64,000 bases of DNA from Streptomyces sp. 6-11-2 (GCF_006540305.1 NZ_BJOR01000001.1:4030001-4094000), one strand, 5' to 3'; positions 8,002 to 17,363 are shown, counted from the stretch's first letter. Notes: a model not told the origin generated them from the sequence alone. Made by a program: numbers and translations.

Positions 8002-8795
8002 GGGATCTCCTGTCGATATCGAATGGGACGTTCTCTTTTCAGCATCACCCTGATCGCCCAGATGTGCACCGGAAGCGGCAGCAAACCGGCAAAACGCCGT
8101 CAGTCCGAAGGCGTCTCTCGATCGCCCGCTTCCTGCGCGGCCGGGACTGCCCCGGGACCGGAGACCATGGATGCGCGGTGGTCAGCCGCACCTTCGTGAA
8201 GGCGCTCGTCGTGTTCGTGGTCGTGGGCCTGCAAGCGAGGACCACAGCGGGAAGCATCGTGGCTGGCGGCCTGGGGGCCGTCTCTGCGGCGCTATGGCGG
8301 CCTGCGCGTTCCGGAACGACCTGCGTGCCCGATTCGTCGCGATCTCGTGATGCAGGACATTTCAGCGAGAAAGCAGGCCCTGCTGAGGTTGCGGACTTCC
8401 CGCCACTGAACGTGCTTCGGGCGGCCTCGTGAACGACGGTGAGGCCTGCGGACCGGTGCTGGCGCCCGTGTACGCCCACCGATACCTGCCCGCCGGCCGG
8501 GGAAGCTTCGGACATCCGGTGTTCTCGATGTGGCAGACCGACGTCAGTGATTGGCACCTGCACCGGTACCCAAACCACCAACACCGAGCAGGGGAAGGGT
8601 TGGCGTCGACTGTCGTCATCTGTCGTCGTCGGCCGTCCTCGGACGGCCCAGGGACGGCCCAGGAGGCCGAGCCGTCCCATGACGCGCCTTCTGATCCGTA
8701 GCTCTCTGTGGATCGGCCGGTGAGCGGCATACCGGTCGCGCTACAGCTTTGCGAAGAGGCCGTCGGACGGGGGAGACTCGCTGTCTGCCCCTGCG
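8002..8795. other. Interval without a supported gene
   Basis: Several frames stay open by GC bias only. None shows a domain, signal peptide or ribosome binding site. A hydrophobic stretch near 8195-8290 on the plus strand (TFVKALVVFVVVGLQ) could be the relic of a membrane protein. Confidence 0.35.
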
Positions 8796-10346
8796 TCAGG
8801 TGCAGACAGTGCCCACGGGTGGGAGCTGACCGTTCAGCAGGTAGCGGTCGATGGCGGTGTCGACGCAGGTGCTGCCATGCAAGAAGGCCGTGTGACCGTC
8901 GCCGTTCCTGGTGAGGAGGCGGCTCGAGGAGAGCTGGCGGGCGAGCGCCTGGGACCAGACGTAGGGCGTGGCCGGGTCGCGGGTGGTGCCGACGACCAGG
9001 ATCGGCGGAGTGCCGGGTGCGGTGATGCGATGCGAGGGCTGGGTCGGCCCGACCGGCCAGTGCGCACACATCTGGAGGAAAGTGGAGTCGAGCGCCCCGA
9101 ACTGGGGTGAGACACGGACGAACTCGGGGAGCGCCGCCTCAGCCTGCGCGGGGGTGAACCGCGGGCCGAGCGGGGCGCTGAGGCAGCTGACCGCCGTAAT
9201 ATCCAAGTCGCCGACGGCGGAGTGCTTTTGGTCCGCGGCGAAGAGTTTCTGCAGCCCGGTGGTGTCGCGGTGGGTCACCTCGCTCAGCAACACGCGCAGG
9301 TCCTCCCACGCGGGCAACCGCAGCGCTATCGCCACAACAGCAAGGAGGAATTGTCCTGTGATGGTGACGTCCTTGCCTGGCAGGAGCGGGTTCCGGTCGA
9401 GTGCGGCCGCCAGGGCGTCGAGGGTGCGGTTGGCTTCCTCGACAGAGTGGCCGACGGGGCAGTCGGTGCGGGTGGCGCAGTCGGCGGCGAAGGACTCCCA
9501 GGCGACCTGGTATCCGTGCGCGGAGTCCAGGAAGCGGTGGTAGCCGTCGATGGAGGGGTCTACGGCTCCGTCCAGGATCATGCGGCCCACACGGGAGGGG
9601 AAGAGTTCGGCATAGGTGGTCCCGAGGTAGGTGCCGTAGGAGAGGCCGAGGAAGTGCAGCCGTTCGTCTCCGACGAGGGCGCGCATGAGGTCCAAGTCCC
9701 GTGCTGCCTCCAGGGTGCCGACGTGGGGCAGTAGCCGCCCGGAGTGCAGTCGGCACGCATCGGCGATCTTTTCGTTCACCGTGTCCACGCCCTCGAAGTC
9801 CGGTTTCCCGGCGGTGGTGATCGCACCAGCATGGGGGAGGGCCATGGCCGTGTCGGTGTTGCAGTCCACCGGGGTGCTGTCGCCGACCCCACGCGGGTCG
9901 ACCGCGACCAGGTCGTAGGCGGCGCGCACCGATGGCGAGAAGGCATCAGCGGCGGACCACAGTCCGGTGATGGCAGGGAAGCCTGGACCACCGGGGTTGT
10001 ACAGCAGGGAGCCGATCCGTTTCGCGCCGGTCCCGGTGGCCCGTTTGCGGGTGGCCGCCAGCGTGATGTCGCCCGCGTCGGGGTGGGCGTAGTCCAGCGG
10101 CGCCTTCAGGATCGTGCACTGGAAGGCCGGTTTGTCCGGGCAGGGCTTCCAGTCCAGTTGCTGCTGGTAATAGCGCAGCAGACCTGCCGGGACGGTGGCC
10201 TCCGTTCCGGCGGGGATATGTGCCGCGCTCAGCCGCAGGTGGGTGGCCGTGCACGAGGTCAGCAGCAGCCCGCAGGCGCTCAGCACCGCAAGCGCGCCGC
10301 GGAGCCTGCGCCGGGGTATTCGGTCACTGGTCGGGGCAGCGTTCAT
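8796..10346 (-). CDS. Tripeptidyl-aminopeptidase-like secreted serine peptidase (S33)
   Basis: 516 residues from the ATG at 10346 (GAGG 6 nt upstream). The N-terminus carries a lipoprotein-type signal (LLLTSC, Cys32). Then comes the alpha/beta-hydrolase fold of the SlpD/Tap family: oxyanion loop NPGGPG (118-122), VDPRGVGDS, nucleophile elbow GLSYG with Ser236, acid Asp in TTRDPATPY (about 440) and His in GDGHTAF (about 475). The C-terminal TAP-like domain is present. Such enzymes remove tripeptides from secreted proteins outside the cell. It stands alone. The larger open frame to 10829 is not coding. Confidence 0.92.
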   Translation of the reverse strand: MNAAPTSDRIPRRRLRGALAVLSACGLLLTSCTATHLRLSAAHIPAGTEATVPAGLLRYYQQQLDWKPCPDKPAFQCTILKAPLDYAHPDAGDITLAATRKRATGTGAKRIGSLLYNPGGPGFPAITGLWSAADAFSPSVRAAYDLVAVDPRGVGDSTPVDCNTDTAMALPHAGAITTAGKPDFEGVDTVNEKIADACRLHSGRLLPHVGTLEAARDLDLMRALVGDERLHFLGLSYGTYLGTTYAELFPSRVGRMILDGAVDPSIDGYHRFLDSAHGYQVAWESFAADCATRTDCPVGHSVEEANRTLDALAAALDRNPLLPGKDVTITGQFLLAVVAIALRLPAWEDLRVLLSEVTHRDTTGLQKLFAADQKHSAVGDLDITAVSCLSAPLGPRFTPAQAEAALPEFVRVSPQFGALDSTFLQMCAHWPVGPTQPSHRITAPGTPPILVVGTTRDPATPYVWSQALARQLSSSRLLTRNGDGHTAFLHGSTCVDTAIDRYLLNGQLPPVGTVCT

Positions 10347-10653
10347 CGCCAGCCTCGCTTCTGCCCGCGCGGGACACGGGACTTGTGGGGATCGAGGGTG
10401 GGGTCGCGATCGTCGGCCCTGGCGCCGGGACCCGTCCTCGAGCAGCGCTCTCGCCGATCCGCTTTGCGATGTGTAACCAATGCACCATAGATCGTGTTTG
10501 CGTGACCGTTCGACTGAGCCGAATGTGTGAATCGTGCTGCTCCACGTTTCATACGAGGCCCCGTCATGAGTTCCCGCGGCCATAGGCGGGGTCACAGATG
10601 AGGGAACCCTCTCCGACCTGCTTTTTTCGCAACGACTCTGATACGTAGCCTTT

Positions 10654-10742
10654 GCGGTGCCGAGATCCGTGTCTACCCGACCAACTACGACCGCTGGGTG
10701 AGTCTGGAGATCTTTGACGGTGCGGGTTACGTCGGGTCGTGA
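10654..10742 (+). pseudogene. 3' remnant of an unknown gene
   Basis: A short frame reads GAEIRVYPTNYDRWVSLEIF, then about 8 more residues and a stop. It looks like the true C-terminus of a protein cut upstream. The stop lies about 30 nt before a truncated IS630 transposase. No family is recognised. 10347-10653 holds only the leader of the divergent peptidase gene. Confidence 0.35.
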
Positions 10743-10772
10743 CGGCTCCTGTGGGATGCGCATGCCGGGAAG

Positions 10773-10985
10773 GTGAGGTATCCCGATGGCGGTGGGCTGA
10801 CGGCCGAGGAGCGGGCTCGGCGTGAGCAAGTGCGGTTCGAAGCCGCTGATCTGATCGAGGCCGGGGCCAGTGACCGGGAGGTGGCCCGGCGGTTCAGGGT
10901 GACCCGGATGTCGGCGAACCGGTGGCGGCGTGCGTTGGCTTCGGGCGGTCGGCAGGCTTTGGCCTCCAAGGGTCCCGGCGGGGCG
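10773..10985 (+). pseudogene. Truncated IS630-family transposase (N-terminus)
   Basis: About 70 residues from a [23 protein letters not shown], then an [23 protein letters not shown] helix-turn-helix and SANRWRRAL. This matches the first domain of the complete IS630 transposase at 31614 (MRYPQGGGLTPERQAFRERI; GASNAEVAKDL). The similarity stops at GPGGA near 10985 and no DDE domain follows. It is the stump of an IS copy. Confidence 0.75.
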
Positions 10986-11239
10986 CGCGGGAGGGCGACC
11001 TGGAACAGGCGCTCGTCATGGGCGAGCGCGCCCTCGAAGGCGAGCGCCAGTCCGTCCCTTCGCTCATCGTGACGGGCCGCGAGCTGGCAGCCGAGATGAG
11101 GAGTCCCCACCCGCCACGTGCTTCCGGGCCGACTTGGACCTGGCGTGCCCGACGGGTCGGCACGGTCCCTGCGGCTCTCCCGGCTGCGCTCGCGCGGGAG
11201 CGCCCCGCAGCGCGTGGCTGCGGGGCCGCCTAGTGGGGT

Positions 11240-11446
11240 TCAGTCGACCGTCTGCCCGTTGTGCGTACCGCCCCTGCAGGTCCCGGTATGGGGCACGGCC
11301 GGGTTCGACCAATCGACCGTTCCGCCGCCCTGCGTGCACTCACCCGGGGTGAGGCTGGCGGCGGTAGCGGTGGCGGCACCTGTGAGGCCGAGTCCGGCGA
11401 GGGCTGCCGTGGCGATGACGGCGGCGAGGATTCGCCGAATGCGCAT
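11240..11446 (-). CDS. Small secreted two-cysteine peptide
   Basis: 68 residues. A strong Sec signal (MRIRRILAAVIATAALAGLG, cleavage near ATA-A at 29-30) is followed by a mature peptide of about 38 residues: SLTPGECTQGGGTVDWSN, then a VPHTGTCRGG segment. It has just two Cys, likely one disulfide. GAAAGGGG lies 7 nt before the ATG. No family recognised. Size and composition fit the many small secreted Streptomyces proteins of unknown role. Confidence 0.78.
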   Translation of the reverse strand: MRIRRILAAVIATAALAGLGLTGAATATAASLTPGECTQGGGTVDWSNPAVPHTGTCRGGTHNGQTVD

Positions 11447-11636
11447 TCGGTTCCCCTTTCACGGATTGCCTCGGTTAGGGCGCTAGTCAGCTTGACCTTC
11501 ACCCATGTGGGTGGCGCGCCATGTTGCGCCATTCGGGTGACAGGGCTGTCGGGTGCGGGGTCGGTGACGCGACCCGTCAGACAGGCCCCAGGCCTGCCCG
11601 GCGAGGGGATGCCTTCACGTCTCGGCGCGGCGGAAC

Positions 11637-12377
11637 TTACGGTTTGTGGGTTACCCAGAGCAGTTCCGCCGGCCAGCGGTGTGCCCAGTCGGGTGGGTCG
11701 GTTTCGTTGTAGCCGTTGGGTGTTCCGAGTTCGGGCCGCGGCTCGATGAGGTCGTCGATGATGAGACCCGCGCCGCGCAGGACCTTGACCCAGTCGCCGT
11801 AGGTGAGCTGATAGCTGGTCGCGCCGTCGTCTTCGGCGATGGTGTTCAGCCCGAAGTAGTCCTGCTGCAGCGTCGTGGTCACGCGGCTGGCGGCTTCGTC
11901 GTAGCAAGCTTCGAACCATGGGCTGGCGACGTTGAACACCAGGCGCCCGCCTCGGCCCAAGACGCGTGCGGCCTGCGGGACGGCCAGGTGCGGGGGCGCC
12001 CAGCTGAGCCCCCCGAAGTCGCAGAACACCAGGTCGAAGCTGTCGGCGGCGAAGGGGAGTTGTTCGGCGGCGCCTTGCACCAGCGGGTAGCGGACCGCTC
12101 CCATCGCGTGGGCTGCTGCGGCGAGTTGGGCTTCGGACAGGTCGAGCCCGACCACGGTGGCGCCCTCGGCGGCGAGCGCCCTGGACCACTGGCCGGCGCC
12201 GCAGCCGAGTTCGAGGACGCGCTTGCCGGTGACGTCGCCCAGGGCGTGCAGGTGCGCGTCGGGGATGGAGTACATGCCCCACAGCCGGGGTGTGGCACCG
12301 ATTTGCGGGTCGTGCTCGTGCTGGTAGGCGCTGCTGATCTGGTTCCAGAGCCGCCGGTTGGCGGGGATGCTGTCCAC
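11637..12377 (-). CDS. Class I SAM-dependent methyltransferase
   Basis: 246 residues from a GTG at 12377 (GGAG 7 nt upstream; the longer frame to 12518 has no good start). Motif I VLELGCGAGQWS (about residues 52-63) binds the methionine part of S-adenosylmethionine. The acidic end of strand 2 is VVGLDLSE. EQLPFAADSFDLVFCDFGGL and ARVLGRGGRLVFN are the following core motifs. The C-terminal part (DWVKVLRGAGLIIDDL, then WAHRWPAELLWVTHKP) is typical of UbiE/Coq5-like small-molecule enzymes. The substrate is unknown and no pathway genes are adjacent. Confidence 0.88.
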   Translation of the reverse strand: MDSIPANRRLWNQISSAYQHEHDPQIGATPRLWGMYSIPDAHLHALGDVTGKRVLELGCGAGQWSRALAAEGATVVGLDLSEAQLAAAAHAMGAVRYPLVQGAAEQLPFAADSFDLVFCDFGGLSWAPPHLAVPQAARVLGRGGRLVFNVASPWFEACYDEAASRVTTTLQQDYFGLNTIAEDDGATSYQLTYGDWVKVLRGAGLIIDDLIEPRPELGTPNGYNETDPPDWAHRWPAELLWVTHKP

Positions 12378-12641
12378 GTGCCGACTCCAACACTGCCTGC
12401 CGGGGGCGGTCAACACGATTAGGGCACTGGCCGGCCCTCGCCTCGGTCCGGCCCCGGCTCGGCCCATGATCCGCCGGACGAGCCCTAGCGGCCTGTCAGT
12501 CGCCGTGGCGGCGGCCATCCTGGGCTTCCTGTGGAAGCGTCCACCGTGCGCCGGGTGACGTCAGCGTAAGCGTGTCGACACCCGGTACTCGCCACCTGGG
12601 CCCTGCGCCTTGCCGGTAGTCGGCGGCTCGTCCGTGTCGGC

Positions 12642-13061
12642 ATGGGGTTCCGGCAGGGCGAAACCCTCGGGCTGCATTGGTCGTACGTCGACCTGGAAGC
12701 GGAACTGTTCCGCCCCGAGTGGCTGCTACAGCGCCTCACATGGCGGCACGGCTGCGACGACCCCCACGTCTGTGGCGGGCGCCTTCACCGCTTCGAGCCG
12801 TGCCCGCCGGACTGCATCACACACAAGGGGTACAAGCGTGGCTGCCCCGAAGGCGTGCACCAGACGCTGGCCTCCACGGCCGGGGCCAGCACGCGGGAGC
12901 TGATGACGCGGATGGGCCACAGCAGCTCGCGCGCCGCGCTGATCTATCAGCACATGACAAGCGACCGGGTCCGGGCCATCGCCGAACGGCTCGGTGCCAT
13001 GATCAGGTGCGGTGGGGGAGTGGTCTCCGCCCCCTCCGAGAAGGACCCTGCGGGCCCGTAG
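12642..13061 (+). pseudogene. Chimeric tyrosine integrase remnant
   Basis: 139 residues. The first part (MGFRQGETLGLHW and a Cys-rich HGCDDPHVCGGRLH, then CPPDCITHKGYKRGCP insert) comes from the catalytic core of the integrase type with a Cys-rich insert, and keeps the first catalytic Arg in RQGE. At about residue 76 it jumps to the C-terminus of another integrase type (TLASTAGASTRELMTRMGHS, then YQHMTSD), the same as in 44343-45236. The HxxR segment that should lie between is absent. It is a recombination product, inactive, and lies 82 nt before the tRNA-Arg fragment at 13143. Confidence 0.85.
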
Positions 13062-13079
13062 TGGCACGCCTGTGGCACG
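13062..13079. repeat. Arm-type repeat pair TGGCACG, 11-bp period
   Basis: TGGCACG at 13062 and 13073, starting just after the integrase stop codon. Same position relative to the integrase as at 18519, 33036 and 45237. Confidence 0.7.
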
Positions 13080-13089
13080 GCCCCTGAAA

Positions 13090-13136
13090 CGCCGAAGGGC
13101 CAGCCTGGGAGGAAATCCCTCCTGAGCTGGCCCTTT
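13090..13136. terminator. Hairpin between integrase remnant and tRNA-Arg fragment
   Basis: AAGGGCCAGC and GCTGGCCCTTTT arms enclose a smaller GGGAGGAAATCCCTCC stem. The same structure precedes the tRNA-Arg copies at 18600, 33117 and 45318. It would end both the integrase transcript and, on the other strand, the tRNA. Confidence 0.75.
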
Positions 13137-13142
13137 TCTCTG

Positions 13143-13184
13143 TGCCCCCGGCAGGATTCGAACCTGCGACACCCGCTTTAGGAG
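13143..13184 (-). repeat. tRNA-Arg(CCU) 3' fragment, att copy 1
   Basis: 42 nt identical to the 3' end of the intact tRNA gene at 45318-45390, from the discriminator base to the anticodon loop complement CTTTAGGAG. Then the sequence diverges (TTTTCCCC). This is the attachment-site half left by integration. Confidence 0.9.
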
Positions 13185-13436
13185 TTTTCCCCGGACAGGG
13201 CTGTGACCTTCGGAAACAGCAGCCGAATGGTGTCTGGCCTCGGAAAACACCCCTCCGTAGTTCTCGGGTGTTCACGGGATTTCCCGGCCTCGTGTGTGCC
13301 GAATCCGTTCTGGCTGGGGTCGGCTGCCCGGGACAAGGCGATTCGGGAAACATCGACGCCCGTGGCACGAGGAGTAGCGTGGAGGCGGCGAGGCGAGTCC
13401 CGTGATCGCACCGATTCCAGAAGACGGGTGATCCTC

Positions 13437-13919
13437 ATGACCGGCTCCGATGCACGGCCTGTTTCCCGGCATGTGCCCAGTGGCGTTCACGAGGCCGTGC
13501 AGCCGGGGTGTGCGCTGCTCCGGCTGGAGACCACGGAGGCACGCGAAGGCGTCCTCGATGGTGCGTGGTGGCCGCGGTCGCGCGACATCGGTGCCGAGCT
13601 GCCCGCGCTGCTGAGCGCCCTGACCGGCCGCCTCGGCCCCGTCACGCGCGTCGGGCTGGACGCCGCGGCCTGGGAAGGGCTCCCGACGCGGATCGTCGTC
13701 GAGGACCGGGTGGTGCACATCGACTCCTTTCCGGTGGGCGACGACACCGTCCTGATCACTCGCGGCGATCAGGACATCTTCTCGCTGCTGGTGGTTCCGC
13801 CGGACACGGCACCCGAGGCCGCCCGCGCCGCGATGGCTCAGGCCGTCCGGGCCGACAACGTCACCCAGGCGGAACAGATTCTCATCGACACCGGAAGCGC
13901 ACAGGTGCCGCCGGACTGA
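13437..13919 (+). CDS. DUF5994 family protein (copy 1 of 3)
   Basis: 160 residues. It has the DUF5994 signature: RLETTEAREGVLDGAWWPRS, then IGAELPALLSALTGRLGPVT, a VVEDRVVHIDSFPVGDDTVL strand pair and FSLLVVPPDTAPEAA. Two paralogues lie within 4 kb (15289-15801 and 17756-18172), sharing the DGAWWPR core and a LLVIPP/LLVVPP strand. The family is of unknown function and actinobacterial. It is the first gene after att copy 1 and faces the phosphatase gene at 13958. The start is the ATG at 13437; the longer open frame to 13203 crosses the att region. Confidence 0.88.
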   Translation: MTGSDARPVSRHVPSGVHEAVQPGCALLRLETTEAREGVLDGAWWPRSRDIGAELPALLSALTGRLGPVTRVGLDAAAWEGLPTRIVVEDRVVHIDSFPVGDDTVLITRGDQDIFSLLVVPPDTAPEAARAAMAQAVRADNVTQAEQILIDTGSAQVPPD

Positions 13920-13957
13920 CGAGCGAGCCGGAGCGGCACTGGACGACATCGATGAGG

Positions 13958-15151
13958 TCAGCCGCGCCACTCCACCAGGAGCAGCGTCGCGTCGTCCGTG
14001 GTGTGTCCGCCCCGGGCCCGCTTGAGCGTGTGGGACAAGGAGCGCGCCACTGCCCGGATCCCGCGGCCGGTTCTCTCCAACTGGTTCACCCAATCAATCA
14101 GCTGGCTCTCTCCGAACTGCTCTTCACCCATCGCGTGTTCCTCGATCAGTCCGTCGGTGAAGCAGAGGAGGCGGTCCCCCGGCTCCAGCTTCATCTCGCA
14201 AATCTGCGGCTCCGGACCGCCGAAGCCCACAGGGAGGGTCGTCGGACCGGTCAGCCGGAGGGCTACACGATGATCACGGACGAGCATCGGTGACGGGTGC
14301 CCGGCGTTGACCCACTGAAGATGTCCCGTCGTGGTGTCCAGCTGCAGCATCTGCGCGGTGACGAAGTGCTCGGGGCCGAACTGGTGCGCCACAGCGCGGT
14401 CCATGAAGTCGTAGATCTCCGGCAGCCCGGTGCCGGCGCGGCGGGCGTGACGGTAGGCACCGATGGCCACGGTGGCCATCGTGGCCGCGTCCAGGCCGTG
14501 GCCCATCGCGTCGATCATGGCCACGTGGAGGACGTCTCCGTTGAGGGCGTAGTCGAAACTGTCCCCCGCCACGTCATAGGCGGGTTCCAGGATCCCGGCC
14601 ACGGCGACCCGAGGCATGAGCATCGCCAGTGGCGGCAGCAGGGACCACTGGATCTCCGCGGCGACGCTCATCGGTTCGCGGCGTCGGACACCGAAAAAGA
14701 GGTCGGAGTAGCCGTGCTTGGTCACCAGTAGGTCGGCCACCAGGCCGGCGATCCTGCGCAGTATGCGGCGGTCGTGATCGTCGACGCTGTCCAACGTGAC
14801 TGCCATGACCCCGACCTGGTCGCCGCCGTCCAGCAGCGGCAGGTGGACCCGCACGCCGTCGTCCTCGGGCAGCTCGACGGGGTGAGCGTCGAGAAAGCAG
14901 CGACCCGCCACGGAGTCGTCGATCACCTGCAGTTCGCCCTCCGTGAGGCCGTCGCCGGGCAGGGGTACCAGCAGCAGTTGTCCGTAGTCCTGCAGCAGCA
15001 CCTGCGGTCGGCGGCCCCCGAGCCGCTCCATCACGTCGGCGACCAAGGGCCCGATGAGATGGGGCGGCAGTTCATGCGCGCGATCGAGGACCTCGCCCAG
15101 CAGAGCTTCCCCGAAGCTCTCGGAGCGGTCCGCCCGCCGTCCGGTCGTCAT
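13958..15151 (-). CDS. SpoIIE/RsbU-type PP2C serine phosphatase with N-terminal GAF-like domain
   Basis: 397 residues from ATG 15151 (GGTGAG upstream; a GTG at 15166 is an alternative). Residues about 15-150 look like a GAF-type sensor (LLLVPLPGD, VHLPLLDGGDQVGVMAVTL). Residues 165-395 form the SpoIIE domain: metal-binding VAGDSFDYAL and MIDAMGHGLDAA, the NAGHP loop, CFTDGLIE and the final TTDDATLLLVEW. Members dephosphorylate STAS-type anti-sigma-factor antagonists. The natural partner here would be the STAS-GNAT protein at 16032-17006 in the same interval. No anti-sigma kinase is present in the interval. Confidence 0.93.
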   Translation of the reverse strand: MTTGRRADRSESFGEALLGEVLDRAHELPPHLIGPLVADVMERLGGRRPQVLLQDYGQLLLVPLPGDGLTEGELQVIDDSVAGRCFLDAHPVELPEDDGVRVHLPLLDGGDQVGVMAVTLDSVDDHDRRILRRIAGLVADLLVTKHGYSDLFFGVRRREPMSVAAEIQWSLLPPLAMLMPRVAVAGILEPAYDVAGDSFDYALNGDVLHVAMIDAMGHGLDAATMATVAIGAYRHARRAGTGLPEIYDFMDRAVAHQFGPEHFVTAQMLQLDTTTGHLQWVNAGHPSPMLVRDHRVALRLTGPTTLPVGFGGPEPQICEMKLEPGDRLLCFTDGLIEEHAMGEEQFGESQLIDWVNQLERTGRGIRAVARSLSHTLKRARGGHTTDDATLLLVEWRG

Positions 15152-15288
15152 ACACTCACCCGCCACGGGCCGGGCCGGTCAGCGCGGCGGGCTGGGACGA
15201 CGCAGGGTCTGCCGGTGTCATCGCTCCATCGAGGGGTCGTAGACGCCCGGATCGGCTCGGGCACGTGGGCCCGACCGGATCGGGCTGC

Positions 15289-15801
15289 TCATCTGAGTCC
15301 GGCTCCTCCTTCCGACTCCCATGTGTCCTGGCCGTCGGAGCCGCACTCGGCGAATGCGAGCAGGCGCGGAGCCGACAGCGAGTTGCCGGGGTCGGCGGCA
15401 GCGATCAGCAGCCCGGCAGCCGTTCCGGCCGGCTCGTCCGGTGGGATCACCAGCAGTTCCCAGCGTCCCACGGTGCCGCAGTCCACGGTGATGGCATGCG
15501 CCTCGGCGGCGAGGTCGGTCAGGTCCACCTCGATCACATGCCCGGGCGCCATCACCTTCTGCGGGGCATCGGGCCAGGCGGCGGTCCCCACGGTGACGTG
15601 GATGACGGTGCCGACGCTCGGATCCAGGGAGCCGACCAGCGCGGGCAGCTCCAGTTCCAGTTCGGCGCAACGCGGCCACCACGCTCCGTCCAGCGGTCCG
15701 TGGCTGGCGTCCCGCGTGAGGCGCAGCCGGGGCAAGGGCATCCGGTAGGTGTGTCCCTCAGCTGGTGCCGGACCTTCGGCGGGCTTGGTGATGGCGTCCA
15801 T
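15289..15801 (-). CDS. DUF5994 family protein (copy 2 of 3)
   Basis: 170 residues, ATG 15801. Core: LPRLRLTRDASHGPLDGAWW, then CAELELELPALVGSLDPSVG, HVIEVDLTDLAAEAHAITVD and RWELLVIPPDEPAGTAA. It lies 137 nt upstream of and in the same direction as the phosphatase gene, so the two may be co-transcribed. The C-terminal 30 residues are acidic and Gly-rich and unlike the other copies. Confidence 0.87.
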   Translation of the reverse strand: MDAITKPAEGPAPAEGHTYRMPLPRLRLTRDASHGPLDGAWWPRCAELELELPALVGSLDPSVGTVIHVTVGTAAWPDAPQKVMAPGHVIEVDLTDLAAEAHAITVDCGTVGRWELLVIPPDEPAGTAAGLLIAAADPGNSLSAPRLLAFAECGSDGQDTWESEGGAGLR

Positions 15802-16031
15802 CGTGCGATCCCGTCCCGGGCGGCTTCCGGCTGCCCGTGTCTGTCACTCGCCGGGAACGGCGCCGCCGTGGTCGTGCGCCCGAAAAGCTCTCGGTACCTG
15901 CCAGGTTACTCCCGGCCGTCGCGGGAGGCGCGGTGCGCAGCCGTTGCGCGGAGATACGTCCGTACGGCAGACGACGGGTGGCGTGACCGCCGCGGCCGGT
16001 ACGAACGCCGACTCGTCGCCCCTCCGTCACA

Positions 16032-17006
16032 TCATCGGCGTGCCGGGGACAGCCCTTCGACAGGCAGGCTCAACACGCAGGGGGCGACGGGGCCGGGCAG
16101 TCCGACGACCTCACCCATGTTCTGCCAGCCCCAGGACGAGAAGGCGGCTTGTCCTGCCTGGTCGGCAGGATGCAGCAGGGTGACCCCGAGGGAGGAGTGC
16201 AGGTCTGTGAGCAGACGCTGTTGCAGGCGGCGGGCGATATCGCGGTGCTGAGCGTGCGGATGGGCCACGACCTGGGTGAGGACGACGAACCGCGCGCGGG
16301 AGGTGAGCCGCTGGATGGTCTCCTGGAGCGTTCCGTCGAACCCCCGCCGGCCGGAGCCGTCAGGGCCCACCGGAAAACCGAAGGCGCAACCGACCAGCAC
16401 CGTCGTCTCGGCGACCAGCAGCGCGAAGCCGGGGCGGTGGGCCGTGACCGCCAAGCGGCGCAGGAAGTCTCCACGGTCGTGGTACGCCTCGCCGGGGGTG
16501 CCCGCGACAGACTCCGCAGCCAGGTCCGCGATGTCCTCGCACATGCCTTCGGCCTGCCAGCGGGTCAGCCGGCGAAGGCGGATCGCGTCCTTGAGGACCG
16601 GCTGATCCGGCTGACGAGCGGGGTCCCCGGGCGCCCGCGTCGCGGTACTCATGAGGTCGCCGGGTGCGGCGGGCGGCACGGGGCTCACAGGCGCCGCAAG
16701 GAGCAGCGAAGCAGATCCGGTGACAGCGAGGAGCTGGGTGATCTGCGCGCACGGGTGATGCAGCCGCAGGGAGGCGTGAACCCGGCCGGCGCGCCGTGAC
16801 GCCGACAGGAGGACGTCCAAGCCCCTGGCGTCGCAGGAGCCGACCGTGGTCAGGTCGATGTCGATCACGGTGACACCGTCCAGCAGACACTGCTCCAATG
16901 CGGCCCGCAGCAGCGGCGTCGTGGCCGGTCCGATGTCACCGGCGAGCGTGACGAGCGTCCGCTCCCCTCGGTTCCGCCGACGGATGTCCAGCCGGGGAAA
17001 GGCCAT
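16032..17006 (-). CDS. STAS domain fused to a GNAT-like acetyltransferase domain
   Basis: 324 residues from ATG 17006 (GGGGAA 5 nt upstream). Residues 1-105 are a STAS domain (LVTLAGDIGPATTPLLRAAL, then VIDIDLTTVGSCDARGLDVL). The phosphoacceptor Ser of the usual D-S-x-G motif is Ala60 here (DARG). Residues about 125-310 resemble a GNAT fold (RLRRLTRWQAEGM, LLVAETTVLVGCAFGFPVG, VVLTQVVAHPHAQHRDIARR, then LLTDLHSSLGVTLLHPADQA). STAS proteins free sigma factors from anti-sigma kinases; the GNAT part would acetylate an amine. Same direction as the DUF5994 and phosphatase genes. The fusion is unusual. Confidence 0.85.
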   Translation of the reverse strand: MAFPRLDIRRRNRGERTLVTLAGDIGPATTPLLRAALEQCLLDGVTVIDIDLTTVGSCDARGLDVLLSASRRAGRVHASLRLHHPCAQITQLLAVTGSASLLLAAPVSPVPPAAPGDLMSTATRAPGDPARQPDQPVLKDAIRLRRLTRWQAEGMCEDIADLAAESVAGTPGEAYHDRGDFLRRLAVTAHRPGFALLVAETTVLVGCAFGFPVGPDGSGRRGFDGTLQETIQRLTSRARFVVLTQVVAHPHAQHRDIARRLQQRLLTDLHSSLGVTLLHPADQAGQAAFSSWGWQNMGEVVGLPGPVAPCVLSLPVEGLSPARR

Positions 17007-17363
17007 CACGCTTCCCCTCGGCCGGGGGGTGGACCAGCGCGGGTGCTCAGCGCGGCCCCAGCCATGACGAGCTTGCGTGGAGTTGCTTCGACCGCGGCGG
17101 ACATGATGCCGACCCGTCTCCGCGCCGACCACTGGGGCGGCCCGGGTTCCTCTCTCGCCGAGGACGACCCGGCGTGGCGGCCGGTGTGCGTGGTGCCCTC
17201 GGTACGTCAACCCTACGTCGCCTGCGACGGGAAGCGGCTGCGCCGAGGGTGCCAGGAGTACGGTGGGGAGGGTCGAGGGTACTTCGTACACCGGTGACAG
17301 GGCTGGTCTCGTCCTCGGCGCGCTCCTCACGGGCCGTTTTCAGCCCGGGACAGGTTCCGCCCG

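Noticed and set aside
8195..8432. Plus-strand frame with a hydrophobic stretch (TFVKALVVFVVVGLQ)
   Set aside because: No start with ribosome binding site and the rest of the frame is not protein-like; kept only as a note in the interval entry.
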